Origin: Methanococcus voltae PS
GTDB lineage: Archaea; AGJL01; Methanococci; Methanococcales; Methanococcaceae
Direction of reading: 5' to 3'
NCBI RefSeq assembly: GCF_024807035.1
Contig: NZ_JANUCQ010000004.1
Span: forward strand, 82,366 to 146,365
Length of the DNA stretch: 64,000 bases
In this document: piece by piece, positions 59,044 to 64,000 of the stretch
Layout of the letters: each line of letters starts with the position of its first letter
Numbering within the stretch: the stretch's first letter is position 1
Notes under the pieces: model-generated
Told to the model about the DNA's origin: nothing
The model's database searches: none
The model's input: the letters and a program-made list of their open reading frames with translations, nothing else
Position numbers and translations under genes: made by a program

Positions 59044-60591
59044 TTAGTACAATATTTTTTCTTTTATTGATTCTTCAATTGCTTCGTATGTTTTTTCACA
59101 TATAAAGTTTATTTCGTCTTTTGTTAAAGATAAGGGTAATACATAAATCAATTTATTGGCAATCGGTCTGATATAAATACCTTTTTCAAGTAATTTATCG
59201 GTTATTTTATAACCTACTTTATCGCCGTAATCGTACATTTCCTTGGTTTCCTTGTCTTTTACAATCTCAATTGCTATCATTAAACCAGATTTTCTCACGT
59301 CTCCAACTTTTGAAAGCTTTTTTAAGTTATCAAGCTTTTTATGTAAGTAATTTATAGTTTCCCCGATTTTTTCGAAAGGTTTATCATTTTCGAGTATATC
59401 TAATGTAGCGTGAGATGCTGCACATATTATTTGGTTTCCTGCATACGTGTGACCGTGGAATAATTGCTTACATTCTCCGTAAGTCCCTAAAAATTCGTTG
59501 TATATTTCATCGGTTGCAATTGTCAATGCTAAGGGCAAATAACCGCCAGTTATTGCTTTTCCCATACATATAATATCTGGTTTTTCAATACCTGTTAGTT
59601 CTTCTCTTTCTGAGAAAAATGCACTACCTAAACGTCCGAATGTTGCTATTTCGTCGAGAATTAATATTATATCGTGTTCTTTACAGGTTTTCGCAACTTC
59701 CTCGATATAGTTTTTTGGGTAAGGTATCATACCAGCTGAGCCCATAACGCCTGCTTCGAGAATTACGCAAAATAATTCGTCTTTTTTCTCAGATATAAGC
59801 TTTTTAATGTTTTCGAGACACTGCATATTACAGCCTTGCTCGTTTCTGTCATCAGTATCTTTAAATTGAGGGTTGTGTCTGCATCTGTAACAGTAAGGAG
59901 CTTCTGCAAAGTAACCATCAAATAATAACGGTCTAAAACAGCCGTGGAATAATTCACTACCACCTACACTCATTGCACCGACAGTATCACCGTGATATCC
60001 TTCTTTAACGGATACAAACTTAGTTCTCTTAAATTCGTTATTATTATTACTATTATTATCGTTATCTTTATTTGTATTATTATTGTCATTTGTATTATTC
60101 TTTTTATCCTTTAAAAGACAGTATTCAAAAGCCATTTTTACAGCTATTTCCACAGCTTCAGCACCATCTTCTGAAAAGAATACTTTGTTAAGGTGTTTTG
60201 GTGCAAAATCTGCAAATCTTTTTGCAAGTATTGCTGAAGTGGTGTTTCCACAACCCAGTTGTGTTGAATGAGCTATTTTAAACGCTTGTTCCGATATTGC
60301 TTTAGCTATCCTATCTTCGGAGTGTCCAAAGAAGTTACACCATACGGAGGAAACGCCATCAAAATATCTTTTGCCGTTTATGTCTATTAGGTAATTTCCT
60401 TCGCCTTTTTCAATTAATATAGGTTTTCCTTCTCCGTATTCTTGCATTTGCGTGAATGGGTGCCATACTAAGGTTTTATCCCATTTTTCGACATCTTTTT
60501 TATTATACTTTATCTCTTCATTTGTTGCATAATTTTTTAATACTATTTCTTCGTTATTTAAATCGTTGCCTAATTCATTTTCTGAGTTCAT
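59044..60591 (-). CDS. bioA: Adenosylmethionine-8-amino-7-oxononanoate aminotransferase
   Basis: PLP enzyme that makes 7,8-diaminopelargonate in biotin synthesis, using SAM as amino donor. Diagnostic blocks are LVWHPFTQMQEY near 42, SSVWCNFFGHSEDRI, VFFSEDGAEAVEIAVKMAFEY, YHGDTVGAMSVGGSELFHG, and the PLP Lys in ICMGKAITGGYLPLALTIA. It is 515 residues, longer than the usual 430-450, from a polar N-terminal extension and an Asn/Asp-rich insertion near residues 162-186. A Cys-rich loop (CYRCRHNPQF, GCNMQC) follows the insert. GTGGTAAA precedes the ATG. bioB is at 4882. Confidence 0.92.
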   Translation of the reverse strand: MNSENELGNDLNNEEIVLKNYATNEEIKYNKKDVEKWDKTLVWHPFTQMQEYGEGKPILIEKGEGNYLIDINGKRYFDGVSSVWCNFFGHSEDRIAKAISEQAFKIAHSTQLGCGNTTSAILAKRFADFAPKHLNKVFFSEDGAEAVEIAVKMAFEYCLLKDKKNNTNDNNNTNKDNDNNSNNNNEFKRTKFVSVKEGYHGDTVGAMSVGGSELFHGCFRPLLFDGYFAEAPYCYRCRHNPQFKDTDDRNEQGCNMQCLENIKKLISEKKDELFCVILEAGVMGSAGMIPYPKNYIEEVAKTCKEHDIILILDEIATFGRLGSAFFSEREELTGIEKPDIICMGKAITGGYLPLALTIATDEIYNEFLGTYGECKQLFHGHTYAGNQIICAASHATLDILENDKPFEKIGETINYLHKKLDNLKKLSKVGDVRKSGLMIAIEIVKDKETKEMYDYGDKVGYKITDKLLEKGIYIRPIANKLIYVLPLSLTKDEINFICEKTYEAIEESIKEKILY

Positions 60592-60787
60592 TTTACCACT
60601 TATTGGTTGGTATATCTATTCTAAGATTATATATTTTTTCATATAGATATATTAAATTCTCATATATAAATTGAATGACAAAGAAAATTCATAAAATAGG
60701 AATTATTTAATCTATTTAATCTATTTAATCTATTTAACCTATTTAAGCTATTTAATAATAAAAATAAAAATAATATTTTTTATTAAT

Positions 60788-61933
60788 TTAATCTAAATAA
60801 ACACCTCTTTCGGTATCTTCATAAATTCCTAGATATTTAACGTATTTATCCATTTCTACTTCGGATATTTTTACTTTTTCGTGACATTTTTTTAAGATAT
60901 AGGGGTAATTTGTATCGGTTATTTTATAAAGAGCGTCAAAAACCTCTTCATCCAATTTTTTAAATGATGTTATGCCCATAGCTCCTTTTTTGAACTTTAA
61001 AAATTGGTAATTTAAAGTATCAATGTGTATATCAAATTTTCTTAGTTCATCGATTGTGCTTTTTGATTTTAAGTCTTCTTCAGCTAAATTTAAAGGTTTG
61101 GAATACCCTGGTTCACATCTTGAAAATATCGCCATATCAGAGCGTAAGCTATCTTTAAAGTAAACATTCATTTTGGATGTTTTGGAAACTCCAATTATTC
61201 TATCCTTATGCTTTAAAAGCTCTGAAAGTATTATATTATATTCTAATTGTTCAAAAAGTACTTTTAATTCACTATCCCCAAGTTCTTCAGTTTGTTCTTT
61301 GTCTTTTATATTTGCGTCATTGTAGAAATTCGAATAAGCATTTATTTCCTGACAATTTAATTCGTTTAATAAATACGTTCTAAATTCTTCCCCATATTTT
61401 TCATTAAAGTAATTAATATAATGTTCATATTGACCTAACGTTAATAAACGGTTCATTTTAGCGTGTATTAACCAGGAATAGACCGAACCGTCATATATAT
61501 AATAATCAAATGGTTCTGAACAATTATTTGTTAATATACACAATGCAAGTTTGAGTTCCATAGTTGCCATGTAGTGCTCTAATCTACTTCGTTTACTATA
61601 TTGATAAGGCAAAATTACGCCTGAATCCCACGCATTTAATAAATGAGTTACTTTTTCCCCTACTTTATGACCATAAGCTTCAGCACCTACCACATAAAGG
61701 CTAAAATCAAGGAAACTTCGTTGGTTAAAACTTCCATCTATTGCAAAGAAATTATAGTCTTTTGATAAGGAATTTGAATTATTTTGATTTTTTTGATTGT
61801 TTTCATTATTTTCATTATTTTCTTTGAAATCTTTGTTAATCCAATAATTTTTGCAATCTATCTTTTCGTGCTTAAATTGTTCAATTGAATTTTTTATACC
61901 TTCTTTATTGCGCTTAAGTTTTGAATAATCCAT
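60788..61933 (-). CDS. NurA-domain nuclease-like protein
   Basis: Protein of 381 residues with a NurA-like nuclease domain. Two Asp-Gly-Ser motifs expected for metal binding are visible: FFAIDGSFNQRSF near residue 53 and YYIYDGSVYSWL near 150. NurA proteins usually work with HerA in DNA end processing, but no herA is adjacent and the sequence is divergent, so nuclease activity is only inferred. An Asn/Gln repeat precedes the first motif. Start 61933 follows GGGCGGTAAC; a GTG 12 nt upstream is in frame. Confidence 0.65.
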   Translation of the reverse strand: MDYSKLKRNKEGIKNSIEQFKHEKIDCKNYWINKDFKENNENNENNQKNQNNSNSLSKDYNFFAIDGSFNQRSFLDFSLYVVGAEAYGHKVGEKVTHLLNAWDSGVILPYQYSKRSRLEHYMATMELKLALCILTNNCSEPFDYYIYDGSVYSWLIHAKMNRLLTLGQYEHYINYFNEKYGEEFRTYLLNELNCQEINAYSNFYNDANIKDKEQTEELGDSELKVLFEQLEYNIILSELLKHKDRIIGVSKTSKMNVYFKDSLRSDMAIFSRCEPGYSKPLNLAEEDLKSKSTIDELRKFDIHIDTLNYQFLKFKKGAMGITSFKKLDEEVFDALYKITDTNYPYILKKCHEKVKISEVEMDKYVKYLGIYEDTERGVYLD

Positions 61934-62079
61934 GTTACCGCCCACGTTACTTTATATAATTTTAATACATTGTACCTTATATTGCGTATTTAAAAATATC
62001 TTAGTTATTATAGTTATATCTTTTTAATTAATTAAATTTAAATACTGCTAAAATATAATGAATATGGTAAAAATAACAA

Positions 62080-62112
62080 AAATAAATTATAAATAAATTA
62101 TAAATAAATTCC
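62080..62112. repeat. Three near-perfect tandem copies of AAATAAATTAT
   Basis: The 11-mer AAATAAATTAT is repeated at 62080-62090, 62091-62101 and 62102-62112 (the last ending CC). It lies about 115-147 bp upstream of serS in a 293-bp gene-free region that otherwise shows nothing. Confidence 0.6.
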
Positions 62113-62226
62113 AATACAAAATAGCATTAAAATAGCATAAATAAATTAGATATTAATTATTATTTCATATCATAATCAAAATTAATCAAATTAACTTAAA
62201 TTTTAGTGAATATTAATGGTGAAATT

Positions 62227-63795
62227 ATGAAATTTGAATTAAACGGGATAATTACATTCAGCAAGGATGTATCAGAAGAAACACAAACCGATATTATCGA
62301 AGTATTGAACGACAGAAGCATATTTTTAAAAGGAGTGCCTGAAGGTAAGGAAGACGAAGCTTCTAAAATCATGAGTTACAAATTTGAAGGCAAAGAACTC
62401 AAATTACACATGATTTCTGGAACTTACACCAGAGCTCATGAAGGTATTGTCAGATTGAAAAAACCGATAATGGAAAAAGTTGGTAGAAAACACCAAATCG
62501 GAATCAGAGACATTTTAATTGAAAAATACGTTATCACAATACCTACTAACGAAGAATATATGGAAACTTTAAAGGATAAAAAGTTAAAAGTACCTGAATG
62601 TGACGTTGATTACGATAAACACGGTGTAAAAATCATATTTGCGGATATGGGAGATAGCGAATTAAAAAGGAATATAATCGATAGGGCTATCAAATTTGTA
62701 AGAAATGAATTAGAAAAATTAGATAAAAAAGGTTCTGACGACTTAACTTTTGAAGTTTGTAAAATTGCACCTTGTACAATCGTTTCAGAATACAAAACGA
62801 CAAGAAACAACGTATTTGAGCAAGAACCTACAGAACTAGCAGAAGCTAAAGGCTGGGTTAGAAGATTTGTTGGTAGGGGACAATGGTTCTATACAGCACC
62901 TATGGCAAAATTATTCAGAGCATTTGAAAGCTTAATCGTTGAAGAATGTATTGAAAAAGTTGGCTTTGACGAATGTTTATTCCCTAAATTAATTCCTTTA
63001 GACGTTATGTACAAAATGAGGTACTTAGAAGGTTTACCTGAAGGTATGTACTACGTATCCCCTCCAAAAAGGGACCCTGAAATGTTTGAGGAATTTGTTA
63101 ACGAAATGATGATTAAAAAAGAAATTCCTGTGGATACCTTAAAAGGATTGTTAAGAGACCCAGGATATGTTCTTGCACCTGCTCAGTGTGAGCCATTCTA
63201 CAGCTTCTTTGACCATGAATTGGTAGATATTGAAAAACCGTTCAAATTCTTTGATAAAAGCGGTTGGACCTACAGATGGGAAGGCGGAGGAGCTAAAGGT
63301 CTTGATAGAGTAAATGAATTCTTAAGAGGCGAATGTGTATGGATGGGTAGTCCAGAGTTTGTTGAAAAAACTAGAGACGATACATTGCTTTATGCTGAAA
63401 AATTAGCTGAAAAATTAGATTTAGAATACTGGACCGAAGTAGGGGACGACCCATTCTACTTAGAAGGTAGAAAATCAGAAGATAGAGGAATTGAATTCCC
63501 TGACGTTCCAAAATACGAAATGAGACTTTGGATGCCACATATCAAAGACGAAAGAAAAGGTGTAGCTGTAACTTCTGCAAATATACACGGTACACACTTT
63601 GTTGAAGGATTTGGTATTAAAGACTACAAAGGTAGAAAAGTATGGACTGGTTGTACAGGTTATGGATTAACTAGATGGGTAATGGGTTTCTTATCCCAAT
63701 ACGGTCTTGAATTCGAAGACTGGCCTGAATTAATCCAGAAAAAAATTGGTAAAATGCCAGAAGCTCCAAGTACTACTACTTGGCCAATAAAATAA
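62227..63795 (+). CDS. serS: Seryl-tRNA synthetase, methanogenic type
   Basis: Charges tRNA-Ser (and tRNA-Sec). It is 522 residues, of the rare methanogenic form that lacks the N-terminal coiled coil of usual SerRS. The active-site zinc ligands appear as Cys in [13 protein letters not shown], Glu in the later core and Cys in [19 protein letters not shown]. Start 62227 is chosen because GGTGAAATT directly precedes it; a GTG 21 nt upstream is in frame but without a site. It is a monocistronic gene. Confidence 0.95.
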   Translation: MKFELNGIITFSKDVSEETQTDIIEVLNDRSIFLKGVPEGKEDEASKIMSYKFEGKELKLHMISGTYTRAHEGIVRLKKPIMEKVGRKHQIGIRDILIEKYVITIPTNEEYMETLKDKKLKVPECDVDYDKHGVKIIFADMGDSELKRNIIDRAIKFVRNELEKLDKKGSDDLTFEVCKIAPCTIVSEYKTTRNNVFEQEPTELAEAKGWVRRFVGRGQWFYTAPMAKLFRAFESLIVEECIEKVGFDECLFPKLIPLDVMYKMRYLEGLPEGMYYVSPPKRDPEMFEEFVNEMMIKKEIPVDTLKGLLRDPGYVLAPAQCEPFYSFFDHELVDIEKPFKFFDKSGWTYRWEGGGAKGLDRVNEFLRGECVWMGSPEFVEKTRDDTLLYAEKLAEKLDLEYWTEVGDDPFYLEGRKSEDRGIEFPDVPKYEMRLWMPHIKDERKGVAVTSANIHGTHFVEGFGIKDYKGRKVWTGCTGYGLTRWVMGFLSQYGLEFEDWPELIQKKIGKMPEAPSTTTWPIK

Positions 63796-63881
63796 TAAAT
63801 AAATATTCTTTTTTTATATTTTAAAATTAATAAGTTACATTAATCGTTTATTCTAAAAAACTAAAAAAAAATAAAAAAAGT

Positions 63882-63905
63882 AGTAATTGAGTTTACTCAA
63901 TTACT
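63882..63905. terminator. Inverted repeat overlapping the stop of the last gene
   Basis: Arms GTAATTGAGT (63883-63892) and ACTCAATTAC (63895-63904) flank TT, and one further A-T pair extends them. It spans the stop codon and 3' end of the partial minus-strand gene and is followed by A-runs on the plus strand (T-runs for the minus transcript). A role in transcript end formation is possible, although archaea mostly use simple T-runs. Confidence 0.35.
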
Positions 63906-64000
63906 TTAAATCCTCCGTCAACCCATTCTACAGTTATAGGTTCGTCAGGTAACTCAGTAAGAGTTTCAAAATATTTTAAAGCAGCTTCAGTTCCTAATCT
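63893..64000 (-). CDS. Partial CDS, 3' end of an unidentified gene
   Basis: The final 35 codons of a minus-strand gene that continues beyond the window end. The encoded C-terminus includes YFETLTELPDEPITVEW and ends DGGFKVIE before TAA (63893-63895). Too little remains to assign a family. It is convergent with serS. Confidence 0.7.
   Translation of the reverse strand, partial: RLGTEAALKYFETLTELPDEPITVEWVDGGFKVIE

Overview
The window looks like chromosomal DNA of a hydrogenotrophic methanogen of the genus Methanococcus, and M. voltae is my best guess. Base composition is very AT-rich. Genes typically start 4-9 nt after a GGTGA/GGGG-type ribosome binding site, often with TTG starts. The gene set is methanogen-specific: a formylmethanofuran dehydrogenase operon with an in-frame UGA in fmdB, methanogenesis marker proteins 12 and 14, a methanofuran-pathway ATP-grasp ligase, methanogenic-type SerRS, an archaeal proteasome beta subunit and an EppA-type pilin. 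An acetate permease and a branched-chain acyl-CoA ligase/VOR locus fit the known acetate and branched-chain acid needs of M. voltae. I saw no rRNA, tRNA, CRISPR array, insertion sequence or phage gene.

Layout. 1-8.5 kb: flavodoxin/ferredoxin protein, membrane transglutaminase-like protein, methanogenesis marker 14, a 0.9 kb non-coding region, bioB, a class III pilin and an APC permease. 8.6-14.4 kb: vorA, vorB, vorC, an acyl-CoA synthetase and an HTH-cupin regulator, all on the minus strand. 14.8-20 kb: a siderophore-type ABC transporter whose ATPase is split from its binding protein and permease, with a DJ-1 protein and an FmdE-family protein between. 20.3-25.3 kb: proS, psmB, a DUF354 protein and marker 12. 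25.4-32.5 kb: a 1,096-residue beta-helix surface protein, an EamA-type protein, an acetate permease, a rubrerythrin-like protein, thi4 and a small membrane protein.

33.6-39.1 kb is a molybdenum-type formylmethanofuran dehydrogenase operon (fmdE, fmdA, a fused fmdC/D, and fmdB with UGA where the metal-binding Cys/Sec lies). Two glycosyltransferases follow. 41.1-48.1 kb is a molybdate/tungstate locus: wtpC, a DUF364 gene, wtpB, wtpA and a divergent moeA. The two regions fit together as oxyanion uptake, insertion of the metal into molybdopterin, and a main consumer enzyme of the first step of methanogenesis. 48.3-64 kb: small unknown proteins, a TIM-barrel protein, a NYN-domain protein, a secreted membrane-anchored protein, a second (exported) transglutaminase-like protein whose start codon appears to be ATC, then hisB, an aminotransferase, pyrF, mfnD, bioA, a NurA-like protein, serS and the 3' end of one more gene.

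Non-coding DNA is unusually structured for its composition. There are operator-like inverted repeats at the Mo/W locus, the VOR regulator, the iron-type transporter, the acetate permease and the rubrerythrin-like gene. A 24-bp element with two mismatches occurs in two places 39 kb apart. There are several tandem repeats with 10-11 or 19 bp units. The strongest leads for new biology are the UGA in fmdB without a visible SECIS, the DUF364 gene inside the Mo/W uptake locus with its shared element, and the structured leader plus ATC start of the exported transglutaminase.
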